A stretch of DNA of 64,000 nucleotides. It comes from Treponema sp. (lineage in GTDB: Bacteria > Spirochaetota > Spirochaetia > Treponematales > Treponemataceae). The notes beneath the pieces were generated by a model. The model was not told where the DNA came from. It saw only the letters and a list, made by a program, of their open reading frames with translations, and did not search any database. Positions 26,780-35,098 of this stretch are shown piece by piece; positions within the stretch are counted from its first letter, which is position 1, and the number at the start of each line of letters is the position of its first letter. Position numbers and translations under genes: made by a program. Where the stretch lies: the NCBI GenBank assembly GCA_016286535.1, contig JAEESZ010000004.1, positions 124,001-188,000 of the forward strand. Direction: 5' to 3'.

Positions 26780-27856
26780 ATGACAAAAAAGAATAAGTTA
26801 AAAAGCCGCGAAATTTCCATGCGTCCCTTTGTCTATTTAAGACCTTCAATTTCTGAAATTTCCATAAGATTTTTAGTTTTATTGTCTCTTTATGTAATCA
26901 TGCTTTTGTGCACAAAAAGCTATTCTGCCTTTCTTGTTGTTTTGACTTCAGTTTTAGGCTCTCTTTGTGCCGCTTCCTTAAACTTTTTAATTTTTAAGGA
27001 GCCTCCTTTCCACGCAATAACAATCCTTAATCAGGGCTTAATAATCGGCCTTTTACTGCCTGAGCATTATCCGGTTCTGGTTGTTTTCTTTCTTACATTT
27101 TTTACTCTTTTTGTTTCCCGCTGTCTTATTTTTAAGAGCATAAATTCATGGCTGAATATTGCGGCAGTTGCGGTAATTATGGCCTGGTTTGTAGGAAAAA
27201 AATATTTCCCTTCCTTTCTGGTAACTTCAGATTTACTTGCCGTAAGAAATCCTTCCGTTTATCTTATCGAAAACGGAATTTTCCCAATTTATGATTTTGA
27301 CCGCACTGTAATTTCTTTCTTAAACGAAAAGATTTTTTCACTGCTGCATGTAACAGTTCCCGAAGGTTTTGTCTCTCTGCTCTGGGATTCAAAATCTGCA
27401 ATTCCTGCCTTCAGATTTAATCTTCTTACAATAATCTGTTCTATCATTGTTTTTTCAGACAAGGCTTTCAGTTCAAGCATTCCTTGTCTTTTCCTCCTTG
27501 TTTACAGCCTTTTAGTAAGACTTTTTGCACCTTTAATTAACGGGGGAGCTTTTAACCAGGGAGATATTATTCTTGCCTTACTTTCAAGCGGAACTCTTTT
27601 CTGCCTGGTATTTATGCTTCAGTGGTTCGGTACAACACCGGTAACTCTGGGCGGAAAAATTGCCTATGGAATATTATCTGGAATTTTATATTTTATAATC
27701 GTTGGACTTGGAACCAGCCCTATAGGTATGGTTTATACCGTTCTTATTATGAATATCATTAATCTTATAATCAGATCTCTTGAAGAGCAGAAAAATACAA
27801 AAATTATGGATAACGTTGTATTAACACATCCTGTTGCCGTAAGCGAGGAAAAATAA
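26780..27856 (+). CDS. rnfD: RnfD-like membrane subunit, flavinylation motif not evident
   Basis: 358 residues with about nine to ten membrane segments. RnfD/NqrB order and size fit, and FVYLRPSIS and LNQGLIIGLLLPE match conserved early segments. The flavin attachment motif (S-G-A-T) expected near the middle is not seen. The nearest segment is DSKSAIPAFRFN (about 206-217), which has no threonine in the right place. LINGGAFNQGDIILALLSSGTLF is the conserved late segment. In the usual complex RnfD carries covalent FMN and moves ions. The loss is my reading by eye. Confidence 0.8.
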   Translation: MTKKNKLKSREISMRPFVYLRPSISEISIRFLVLLSLYVIMLLCTKSYSAFLVVLTSVLGSLCAASLNFLIFKEPPFHAITILNQGLIIGLLLPEHYPVLVVFFLTFFTLFVSRCLIFKSINSWLNIAAVAVIMAWFVGKKYFPSFLVTSDLLAVRNPSVYLIENGIFPIYDFDRTVISFLNEKIFSLLHVTVPEGFVSLLWDSKSAIPAFRFNLLTIICSIIVFSDKAFSSSIPCLFLLVYSLLVRLFAPLINGGAFNQGDIILALLSSGTLFCLVFMLQWFGTTPVTLGGKIAYGILSGILYFIIVGLGTSPIGMVYTVLIMNIINLIIRSLEEQKNTKIMDNVVLTHPVAVSEEK

Positions 27857-27857
27857 A

Positions 27858-28313
27858 TTGGACGACAAGATTTATAAGACATATTTTATTAAGCTTGGAA
27901 TTTTTACTCTTTTTATAGCAATAATTCTTGGAATTCTGATTTATTCTTCAGTACTTTCAAGAAAATCCTGGCAGAAAAATTTAAGAAGCAGTGTAGAAAA
28001 GGTTTTAGACGAAGCTGATTCCAATACCTGGATTGTTGGAAATTATGTACCGCTTAATAATACCTTTACAATTAATGCTGCCTGCTACGAAGTAAATAAC
28101 AGAAAATCCGGCCTTCCTTACAAGGCAATTATAATTAGAGTTACAACCTTTTATGGTCCTGTAGCCCTGGTTTTTACAATTGATGAGGATGAAAATGTTG
28201 AGTTTAAGGGTGTTTCTTCCTTACACGGAAGAATTGCTTCAAACTTGTCTCTGAATAAGTATTCCAAAAGAATTGAGTACTGGGAAACTAGAATTCCTTA
28301 TATCTTAAAGTAG
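27858..28313 (+). CDS. rnfG: Short RnfG-like subunit, lacks the C-terminal flavin motif
   Basis: 151 residues from a TTG start with a GAGG ribosome site. RnfG proteins are usually 190-210. An N-terminal membrane anchor (about 11-33) precedes the first half of an FMN_bind-like domain (YKAIIIRVTTFYGPVALVFTI). The protein stops soon after HGRIASNLSLNKYSKRIEYW, before the place where the flavin threonine (SGAT) motif should be. Only 8 bases separate its stop from rnfE, so there is no room for a frameshifted remainder. Confidence 0.8.
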   Translation: MDDKIYKTYFIKLGIFTLFIAIILGILIYSSVLSRKSWQKNLRSSVEKVLDEADSNTWIVGNYVPLNNTFTINAACYEVNNRKSGLPYKAIIIRVTTFYGPVALVFTIDEDENVEFKGVSSLHGRIASNLSLNKYSKRIEYWETRIPYILK

Positions 28314-28321
28314 GTTTTAAA

Positions 28322-28939
28322 ATGAGGATGAATAAAACACAAATTTACATAGCAGCTTACCTTGCAATTTTAATTCCCACACCAGGAAGATTTGTTTATG
28401 GCTTAACCATAATGCTCGAAATACTTCTTCTTGCAGCCGTAGGCTTATTAATGAACGCCCTTATAAAACAGCTTAAAATGGAAAAACTTAGAACTGCAAT
28501 TTTATTAACAACTATGGTTGCTTTTTCTATTTTTTACCGTCAGTTATTTACAATTTTTCAGACCGAATTATCTTTAACTTTAGGTTATATTTTTTATCTG
28601 CCTGCAGTTTCTCTTTTTACCATTGGTTTACTTTACGAAGATAAAGACAAAACAATAATCGAAAGAGCAGGGCTTTTATTTACCAAGGTTGCCATCTTCT
28701 GCATTTCGGGATTATTCTTCTTTTTATTCCGTGATATTGCAGGCTTTGGAACCTTTACTTTCTACGGTCCAAACCATCAGATTATTGAAAAGGTACTTTT
28801 TAATCCAGAGACAGTAGGAATCTTTACTTTCTTTGCTTCTATTCCCGGAGCCCTTATACTTTCGGGTCTTGCTCTTTTTGTAAACATTCTGGCCCGCCAG
28901 CAGCTGGATATTCTTGAAAAAGGGGAGGCTAACAAATGA
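28322..28939 (+). CDS. rnfE: RnfE-like membrane subunit without the expected cysteines
   Basis: 205 residues with about six membrane segments. It fits RnfE by order, size and topology. RnfA/RnfE/NqrD/NqrE proteins carry two conserved cysteines (in LGLCP and NCAILGR segments) that hold the intramembrane 2Fe-2S cluster. Here the matching segments read IPTPGRFVYG and YLPAVSLFTIGLL, with no cysteine. The only cysteine is near residue 132 and is out of place. Stop overlaps rnfA by 4 bases. Confidence 0.75.
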   Translation: MRMNKTQIYIAAYLAILIPTPGRFVYGLTIMLEILLLAAVGLLMNALIKQLKMEKLRTAILLTTMVAFSIFYRQLFTIFQTELSLTLGYIFYLPAVSLFTIGLLYEDKDKTIIERAGLLFTKVAIFCISGLFFFLFRDIAGFGTFTFYGPNHQIIEKVLFNPETVGIFTFFASIPGALILSGLALFVNILARQQLDILEKGEANK

Positions 28940-29499
28940 TTTATTTAGACACCTTTGCCTTTTATACCTTATTCAGTTCGGCAGTATTATTTTATGGAAT
29001 TGGAATAAATAAAATCTCTGATTTTGACAGCGATTTAAGAAATAACATATCCCTCTTAATCAAAATGATTCTCACCATTATGCTTACATCACTTTTAAGC
29101 TGGGGAGTTATAAAAATCGTTCTTATTCCTTTAAAACTTGTTGAGCTTTATCCTTTAATTGCACTTTTAATTTTTATTTGTGTAAATGTACTTTTTGAAG
29201 TTATTGTAAGGCTTGTAAGCGGAAAAGTTTCTTCAGAATTCATCATTTCTTATCTGATTGTTCTGCTTTCCATTTCAGAAAGTATTTCCTTACTGAATTC
29301 TATGATTATTTGTGCCGGCTGTTTTGTTTCTTTCCTTTTACTCTGGCCATTTGTTACAACTTTCCGTAACAAACTTCGCTCTAACGGAAACAGCCTGAAT
29401 GCAAGTTACTACAGTCTTTTATTTTTATTCCTTGCATTATTAATTATAATCATTTCTGTTTTTGATGTTTCATGGCTTAATGCGGGGGTAATAGAATGA
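28936..29499 (+). CDS. rnfA: RnfA-like membrane subunit without the expected cysteines
   Basis: 187 residues with six membrane segments. Position and topology fit RnfA. The first conserved segment, usually LGICPFLG, reads FYGIGINKIS. The second, usually NCAVLGVAL, reads LSISESISLL. So neither cluster cysteine is in place. Cys64, Cys122 and Cys127 (approximate) lie in other helices. The start overlaps rnfE and the stop overlaps rnfB by 4 bases each. Confidence 0.72.
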   Translation: MIYLDTFAFYTLFSSAVLFYGIGINKISDFDSDLRNNISLLIKMILTIMLTSLLSWGVIKIVLIPLKLVELYPLIALLIFICVNVLFEVIVRLVSGKVSSEFIISYLIVLLSISESISLLNSMIICAGCFVSFLLLWPFVTTFRNKLRSNGNSLNASYYSLLFLFLALLIIIISVFDVSWLNAGVIE

Positions 29500-30104
29500 T
29501 TTTACCAATTTTACTTTTTATTTTAATCATACTGGTTATTTGTGTAACAATTGTTTTTTTATTTTACATTTTATTGCCAACTCTCGAAAAACAGGGCTAT
29601 AAAACTTCAGATTCAATTGTTTCTGCTACAGAAAAGTATTACGAAATCACTCTGGATACAGAGATTAAGTCTTCTGATTCAAAGGCTCTGGTGCTTTGTT
29701 CCTGCAAAAAGACTTTTCAGCTTCCTTCAATTAATTTTAAGGAACAGTATACCTGCTTTATGGTAAAATCCATGCATGGTTCTGGAACAGACTGTAAATA
29801 TGCCTGTATTGGTTTAGGAGACTGTGCAAAAGTTTGTCCGCAAAAGGCAATCAGCATAGTAAACAGAACGGCAGTAGTAAGCAGTCTTTGTATAGGCTGT
29901 GGAAAATGTCTTACAGTTTGTCCTCAGAACATTATAAAACTTGTACCAAAAGATACAAAAAGCATTGTTTTATGTAATAACAATCAGGCAAAGGAAATTA
30001 CTTCCTGTTCAGATTTTGGAAAGACAGAAAATGTTTCATGGAATGCATCAAAAGGCTTTAAAATCTGGGAATATTGTTATAGAATATTAAAAGGTAAAAA
30101 ATAA
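29496..30104 (+). CDS. rnfB: RnfB-like ferredoxin subunit, N-terminal cluster domain absent
   Basis: 202 residues. N-terminal membrane anchor (about 3-26). RnfB normally has next a 4Fe-4S domain (NCGxCG...C). This is missing; residues 27-62 have no cysteine. After ALVLCSCKKTF comes the typical C-terminal ferredoxin: CKYACIGLGDCAKVCP (about 99-114) and CIGCGKCLTVCP (about 131-142). So it keeps two clusters and loses one. It is the last gene of the operon, as RnfB is in rnfCDGEAB clusters. It would be the ferredoxin-facing subunit. Confidence 0.85.
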   Translation: MILPILLFILIILVICVTIVFLFYILLPTLEKQGYKTSDSIVSATEKYYEITLDTEIKSSDSKALVLCSCKKTFQLPSINFKEQYTCFMVKSMHGSGTDCKYACIGLGDCAKVCPQKAISIVNRTAVVSSLCIGCGKCLTVCPQNIIKLVPKDTKSIVLCNNNQAKEITSCSDFGKTENVSWNASKGFKIWEYCYRILKGKK

Positions 30105-30182
30105 ATTTAAGCCTTAAGGGGAAAGGTTTAATATTAAAAAAAATGAGTCAGGATTGTTTTGGTGGGGCAGTCTGTATGAGAA

Positions 30183-32156
30183 ATGGAATTTGTATACGTC
30201 AGCTTCAGTCTAAAGTTAAATGAATCAGGTTTTGAGACTTCCAGTTCATTTGATAAAGATTACAAAACAATTTATGCGCCTCTTATAAAATTTTTGTTTT
30301 CTCATCCAAATTTTAAATTCTCATTATCTTTTACCGGTCCGGAAATTGAATATTTTAAAAAGCGTCACAACGAACTTTTTACAGTATGTAAAACCCTTAT
30401 AGACAGAAATCAGATAGAGATTCTAGGCGGCGGTTTTTATAATCCAATACTTCCTTTGCTTTCTTCTGTAGACAGAAACGGTCAGCTTGATAAACTTTCT
30501 TTAGAAATAAGACAGAATTTTGGAAAAAGACCAAGAGGAGCCGTTTTATTCGCAGATATCTGGGATTCTTCTTTAGTTGCAACCTTAGAAAGCTGCGGTT
30601 TTGAATATGTTTTACTTGATTCAAATATTGTTCCTGCAGAAAAAAGAAAGATGCTTCCTTTAATTATGTCAGATCTGGGAAAAAAGGTAGATATTTATCC
30701 TGAATACTCAAACATGATTGCTTCTTCAAAAGTGACTGTTGATGATTTTGTTTTAAATATAATTAAGGACAGCGAAAAAATAGAAAAAAAGGACGATTAT
30801 TTTCAGTTTTCTCCGGACAGAATTATAAATATTTCCTTAAGCCATGAAGAACTTCAGATTTTACTTGAAAATAAATGGTTCGAAAAACTTGATTCTTATT
30901 TAAAAGATAATCCGGATACAAAATTAAAGCTTGCAACTACAGGCGATTTTCATAAAAATCATCAGACCAAGCTTCCATGTTATATTCATAACGGAGTAAA
31001 TAAAAAACTCTCGCAGGTTTACAATGATGCTTCTTCTATTAATGAGATTTTAGATTCCCTTCCTTTAAGCCGTGCTTTATACAACAGAATTATTTATGTT
31101 GCCTTAATGCTTAATCAGAATAAAGGGGACAAAATAAGAAAAATTGCTGCCAGAGAAATGCTGTGGAAGGCACAGAATGGGCTTTCTTTAATATATTCTG
31201 TCCAGAATGTTTCGATGAATTTTAAATGCAGGCAGGCTTCTTACAAAGCTCTTGTAGAAGCAGAAAAAATACTTCGCCAGGACGGAAATTTTAAAGAGTC
31301 AATCATCTGCTTTGATTATAATTTTGACGGTAATAACGAATATGTCTGCCGCATGGAAAATTATTTTGCATATGTTTCTTTAATAAGCGGGGCTATCAGG
31401 GAACTGGATGTTTTTAAAAACTCCGGAAATTATGCAGATAATTTAAGCCGGCTTGAAAAATATGATACTTATGATGATGCTTACCAGAGGGGAATCTTCG
31501 TAGATCATCTTTTTAATGAAGTTCAGTTCGAAAGTTATGTTAATTCCCTTCCTTCGGGAGACGGAGTTTTTTCAAGAATCCGTTACAGTGAATTAAAATT
31601 TTCGCGTCATCATAACGAAATTCAGCTTTCGGCAAATGCCTTATTTGGTGCAACAAAGCAGCCGATTTACCTTAGAAAAAAATATATTGTAAATTCAAAC
31701 GGAATGAACGTTCAGTATATTATTAAAAACCTGAGTAATAAGCCTTTAGTCGCAAAGTTTGCCGTTGAATCTAATTTTGCAAATCCTTCTTTTGATGCAG
31801 AAAATCCTGCTTATTTTAACGTAGAAGTTGCAGACTGCGATTATGTAAGATTACTCGATTCAAAAAAATCTACAAAAGATTTATATAAAAAGGGCAAATT
31901 AAAGAATGTAGATGTAGTAAGACTCAGTGACTTACAAAACGGAGTTTCTTTTGCCTTTGAGCCAAACGAAAACTGCGGCTATAACTTTAATCCTATAATT
32001 TTTAACCGCCCTGACGGAAAAAACGGAAAACTTATACCTGTTCAGAATACCTTTGTTTCTACACTTTACTGGGATATCAACATTGAATCCGGAATGGAAA
32101 CAGAAAAAAACATCAACTTTACTATCTCTTCAATAAAGAAAGAAAAGCAGAAATAA
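30183..32156 (+). CDS. GH57-like protein with DUF1926-type C-terminus, catalytic residues apparently missing
   Basis: 657 residues. The N-terminal part (about 1-300) is a GH57 barrel: FYNPILPLLSSVDRNGQ and the FGKRPRGAVLF region match 4-alpha-glucanotransferases of that family. The C-terminal half (about 380-655) is the DUF1926-type beta domain. In active enzymes the nucleophile Glu sits in a TERVW segment. Here it reads FADIWD, with no Glu. The acid/base segment (DDGEKFG) seems replaced by SHEELQI. So it may be a non-catalytic relative that binds alpha-glucan. 78 bases after rnfB. Activity must be treated as unknown. Confidence 0.7.
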   Translation: MEFVYVSFSLKLNESGFETSSSFDKDYKTIYAPLIKFLFSHPNFKFSLSFTGPEIEYFKKRHNELFTVCKTLIDRNQIEILGGGFYNPILPLLSSVDRNGQLDKLSLEIRQNFGKRPRGAVLFADIWDSSLVATLESCGFEYVLLDSNIVPAEKRKMLPLIMSDLGKKVDIYPEYSNMIASSKVTVDDFVLNIIKDSEKIEKKDDYFQFSPDRIINISLSHEELQILLENKWFEKLDSYLKDNPDTKLKLATTGDFHKNHQTKLPCYIHNGVNKKLSQVYNDASSINEILDSLPLSRALYNRIIYVALMLNQNKGDKIRKIAAREMLWKAQNGLSLIYSVQNVSMNFKCRQASYKALVEAEKILRQDGNFKESIICFDYNFDGNNEYVCRMENYFAYVSLISGAIRELDVFKNSGNYADNLSRLEKYDTYDDAYQRGIFVDHLFNEVQFESYVNSLPSGDGVFSRIRYSELKFSRHHNEIQLSANALFGATKQPIYLRKKYIVNSNGMNVQYIIKNLSNKPLVAKFAVESNFANPSFDAENPAYFNVEVADCDYVRLLDSKKSTKDLYKKGKLKNVDVVRLSDLQNGVSFAFEPNENCGYNFNPIIFNRPDGKNGKLIPVQNTFVSTLYWDINIESGMETEKNINFTISSIKKEKQK

Positions 32157-32203
32157 AAAAAAACTGCCTGAAAATGAAGTTTACTTCAAAATCAGACAGT
32201 TTT
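32157..32203 (-). terminator. Terminator of the small lipoprotein gene
   Basis: A long hairpin: AAACTG and CTGA (32161-32171) pair with TCAG and CAGTTT (32192-32202), with an inner TGAAG/CTTCA pairing. On the minus strand it is followed by eight U. It may also act on the plus strand for the GH57-like gene, where four T follow. Confidence 0.75.
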
Positions 32204-32231
32204 AAGTAATCAGAAAAACTGTTTTTTCAAA

Positions 32232-32720
32232 CTATTCAATTTTTACACTGATATAGCTGAAAGTTAATTTTTCAAGCATTGTTCCCCACTGTGGTCCTTT
32301 GATGAAGAAGTATGTACTTGGTGCATATGGTTCAAGAACATAAGTTACATCAAAATCGCCGCTTGCAAGGTTTTCAAATGCAAAGTCTGTAACAACATTT
32401 GAGTTTGTTGTCTGGTTGTCATCAACAGTCCAGCTTCTGAATCCAGATTTACCATTGTTAGTTCCCTTTACGTGAACTGTGATTTTGTTACCATCATCTA
32501 CTTCCTGTGGTAATCTGATCTGGAAATATTCACCGCCATCGATTGTAAGTTTATCAGCTTTTGCATCGTATTTTACTGCAAATTCATCAACTGTTTCCCA
32601 TGTAGAAAGGTCGAGTTTTACTCCACCGTCAGTTGTTGCCGATGATTTTCCTTTGTTGCATGAATTAAAAGCAAACAAAGAAACCATAATGAATAAACCT
32701 GCTAAAAGTGTTTTTTTCAT
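32232..32720 (-). CDS. Small surface or periplasmic lipoprotein, beta-sandwich-like
   Basis: 162 residues. The signal peptide ends in a lipobox-like LFAFNSC (Cys20), so a lipoprotein is likely. The remainder (about 35-160) alternates hydrophobic strands (KLTIDGGEYFQIRLP, ITVHVKGTNNGKSGF) in a jelly-roll style, which resembles carbohydrate-binding modules, though no family is certain. A TGGAGGAA ribosome site is at the right distance from the ATG. Divergent from the OmpA gene. Confidence 0.75.
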   Translation of the reverse strand: MKKTLLAGLFIMVSLFAFNSCNKGKSSATTDGGVKLDLSTWETVDEFAVKYDAKADKLTIDGGEYFQIRLPQEVDDGNKITVHVKGTNNGKSGFRSWTVDDNQTTNSNVVTDFAFENLASGDFDVTYVLEPYAPSTYFFIKGPQWGTMLEKLTFSYISVKIE

Positions 32721-32814
32721 TCCATTTCCTCCATTTTATTATAATTTTATTATAAACCTAAAAATGTAAAAATACATAGGGGAAAAAGATTATGTTTTAT
32801 GATAAAATAAATGT

Positions 32815-33978
32815 ATGAAAAAAAGATACGGATTTTTCACTTTTTTCTTTTTTGTTTTTACGGCACTTTTAAGCAGTCAAAATTATATTTATACAGAAAG
32901 AACAGATTTACGCCGTTATGATAATTCAAAATATGTGGGACTTGTAAGCAGGGAAGTTTCTGCCTTTATTTGTCCATCTTTAAAAGAGGATTATTCCCTC
33001 TATAACGGAAACTTTTTTATAAAACAGCAGACAAAAAGAGCAGCAAATGATGTAAACAAGGGAATAAACGATAATATTGATTCAGTTTTTAAAATCTATA
33101 AGGATGGAAAATTCGAAATGCTGGAAGATAATGGATATCCTTCTTTAAGAAACTTTCCGTCCATAACAAAAAATGATTTTGTAAAAGGAGATTCCTGGTC
33201 TTCTTATAGTCAGAGAGCGGTAGACCCCCTTGAAAAAGGCCTTTTTACAAAAATTCCCCTTTATGTTCAGTATACTTATACAAATGATTTGATTTTCCAT
33301 AATGAAGAGTGTATGGAGCTCCATGCAGTCTGGGCCACAAGATACGGAAATACCGCACCTTCTGTTTATTTTGACCCGGATGGAGATTCTGAACTTGAAA
33401 AGGCTCTTGGAAAGCATGATGCAAAAATCTATCTTAGCAAAAAGACCGGCTATGCCTTACTGGTAAGCGACAGAGTTGATGAAACTTTTTTTTATAAAGA
33501 CGGAAAAAATGTAAATTTTAAAGGCACAATTTCAATTTTTACAGAATATCCTCCGGCAATAAACGAAGACGAAATCAATCCATATTTACAGGAACTTGTA
33601 AAAGAAAATATCGCTTATGAAAAGACAGAAAAGGGAAGACGGCTTTCTATACAAAATCTTCAGTTTGAGCCGGATTCTGCAAAACTTTTAAGAGGTGAAG
33701 AAGAAAGAATTAATAAAATTGCAAATCTGCTTAAAAAACTTCCGGCAAAAACACAGTTCTTAATTGAAGGTCATACGGCAAGAGTTGGAAGCGAGGAAGG
33801 AGAATATGAACTTTCTTTAGAAAGAGCCCATGCCATAGCCGGAGCGCTGATTCAAAAAGGAATTGCTGCAGAAAGAATTATCTGCAAGGGGTACGGAGGT
33901 TCTTTACCGCTGGCTTCTAACGAAAATGAGGAAGGAAGAGCAAAAAACAGACGTGTTGAAATTACTATTTTAGAATAG
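32815..33978 (+). CDS. OmpA-family outer-membrane/peptidoglycan-associated protein
   Basis: 387 residues. Signal peptide at about 1-20. The N-terminal half (about 21-270) has no family I recognise. The C-terminal 110 residues are a standard OmpA domain: LQFEPDSAKLL, LIEGHTARVGSEEGEYELSLERA (in part), GYGGSLPLASNENEEGRAKNRRVEI (in part). It would bind peptidoglycan and link it to the outer membrane. No ribosome site is obvious; a -10-like TATGAT at 32798-32803 lies 11 bases upstream, so a very short leader is possible. Confidence 0.88.
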   Translation: MKKRYGFFTFFFFVFTALLSSQNYIYTERTDLRRYDNSKYVGLVSREVSAFICPSLKEDYSLYNGNFFIKQQTKRAANDVNKGINDNIDSVFKIYKDGKFEMLEDNGYPSLRNFPSITKNDFVKGDSWSSYSQRAVDPLEKGLFTKIPLYVQYTYTNDLIFHNEECMELHAVWATRYGNTAPSVYFDPDGDSELEKALGKHDAKIYLSKKTGYALLVSDRVDETFFYKDGKNVNFKGTISIFTEYPPAINEDEINPYLQELVKENIAYEKTEKGRRLSIQNLQFEPDSAKLLRGEEERINKIANLLKKLPAKTQFLIEGHTARVGSEEGEYELSLERAHAIAGALIQKGIAAERIICKGYGGSLPLASNENEEGRAKNRRVEITILE

Positions 33979-34004
33979 ATATAATATAAAAAAAGGAAGG
34001 AAAA

Positions 34005-34712
34005 ATGACAGAAGAAGATAAAAACCAGCTTTTTACCGATTGTTATGAAATGCTGGATATTTTTAGTGAATATACTACAGTACAGGCAAACGGAACCTTT
34101 GTGGTTGAGTCTGTAAAGCCCTGTATTCAGCAGATGTGTAATTACATTATAAAAGAGCCTCTTGAACTGCAGGCCCTGAATAATTTTTTAGATACAACCG
34201 ATTTCTGGACAGCACCAGCTTCTACCCGTTTTCACGGAGATTTTAAGGGAGGCTTAAGCTTACATTCCCTTATGGTAATAAAACAAAGTCTTGTTTTTGC
34301 AAAACCTGTACTGGAAAATTATTTTAGCAGTAAGGGAAGCGAAAAAATCAGCATAACTGCAAAAGATATTTTTCTTGCAGCCCTCTGTCACGATTTTTGT
34401 AAGACAAATTTTTATGGCGTTGAATACAGAAATGTAAAGGATATTACCGGAAACTGGATTAAACAGCCTTTTTTTAAGTCCCGTTCAGATAACCGTAATT
34501 TAGGCCACGGAAATGAATCTGTCTTAATGATGCTTAAGATTTTTCCGTCTTATATAGATAACCGCATGGTTTTAGAAGCTGTAAGCCGTCATATGGGCTT
34601 TAGTGATTTAAGCGAAAGCGAAAAATATAATTATTCAAATTTTCTTGAAAATCCTCTGGTAATTCTCTTGCAGCTTGCCGACCAGACAGCGGCCAACTGG
34701 ATTGGCGCATAG
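34005..34712 (+). CDS. HD-domain phosphohydrolase-like protein
   Basis: 235 residues, cytoplasmic. Metal ligands of the HD superfamily are visible: His in FHGDFKGGLSLHSLM and the HD pair in LAALCHDFCKTN, with a later His/Asp region (VSRHMGF, QLADQTA). A GGAAGG ribosome site precedes the ATG. The substrate is not indicated. Related HD proteins hydrolyse nucleotides or phosphate esters. Confidence 0.8.
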   Translation: MTEEDKNQLFTDCYEMLDIFSEYTTVQANGTFVVESVKPCIQQMCNYIIKEPLELQALNNFLDTTDFWTAPASTRFHGDFKGGLSLHSLMVIKQSLVFAKPVLENYFSSKGSEKISITAKDIFLAALCHDFCKTNFYGVEYRNVKDITGNWIKQPFFKSRSDNRNLGHGNESVLMMLKIFPSYIDNRMVLEAVSRHMGFSDLSESEKYNYSNFLENPLVILLQLADQTAANWIGA

Positions 34713-34725
34713 GGGCGGGATTAAA

Positions 34726-34747
34726 CAGCCTGCCTTGAGGCGGGCTG
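34726..34747 (+). terminator. Possible terminator-like hairpin after the HD gene
   Basis: Stem CAGCCTGCC/GGCGGGCTG (one G-U pair) with loop TTGA. There is no strong U tract after it (CTTTCTGTTT some 10 bases on), so termination is uncertain. Confidence 0.4.
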
Positions 34748-34779
34748 ATGCTGGCCTTTCTGTTTAAGGAATTTAAAAA

Positions 34780-34797
34780 TACTAAAGTTATTTAGTA
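34780..34797. promoter_or_regulatory. Dyad TACTAAA-N4-TTTAGTA upstream of kor promoter
   Basis: A perfect 7-4-7 inverted repeat, ending 8 bases before the -35 box. Similar dyads occur at 43396-43413 and 47179-47196. Likely a binding site of a regulator, with one of the XRE-cupin proteins as candidate. Confidence 0.55.
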
Positions 34798-34805
34798 AAA
34801 CTGTA

Positions 34806-34834
34806 TTGAATAAATACGGGTATTTTTGTATATT
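34806..34834 (+). promoter_or_regulatory. Promoter of the kor operon
   Basis: -35 TTGAAT (34806-34811), 17-base spacer, -10 TATATT (34829-34834). The leader would be about 45 bases with TAGGAG at 34875-34880 before korD. Confidence 0.7.
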
Positions 34835-34885
34835 ATATATAGTTTTAGAATATAGCCCTTAGTGGGCCTTACATTAGGAGTTTGT

Positions 34886-35098
34886 ATGGCTAAAGGAAGA
34901 CCTTTAATCAACAAAGAGCGTTGTAAGGGCTGCGGTCTATGTAACCGCGTTTGCCCTAAAAAGATTCTTGAAATGTCAAAAGAAACAAACGGACAGGGAG
35001 TATCTTTTCCTGTATGTATTGATGAGGCAAGCTGTATTGCCTGCAGTATGTGTGCAACTATGTGCCCGGACTGCGTTATAGAAATTGAGGCAGAATAA
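34886..35098 (+). CDS. korD: 2-oxoacid:ferredoxin oxidoreductase, ferredoxin subunit
   Basis: 70 residues from the ATG at 34886; a longer frame to 34862 lacks a ribosome site, while TAGGAG sits just before 34886. Two 4Fe-4S motifs are visible: CKGCGLCNRVCP and CIACSMCATMCP. It passes electrons from the enzyme to ferredoxin. First gene of a D-A-B-C operon like that of 2-oxoglutarate or branched-chain 2-oxoacid oxidoreductases. Its stop shares one base with the korA start. Confidence 0.93.
   Translation: MAKGRPLINKERCKGCGLCNRVCPKKILEMSKETNGQGVSFPVCIDEASCIACSMCATMCPDCVIEIEAE

Noticed and set aside
27858-28322. A frameshift in rnfG hiding a normal C-terminal flavin motif
   Set aside because: Only 8 bases lie between its stop and the rnfE start, and the SGAT motif is not seen in the other frames of this short stretch.
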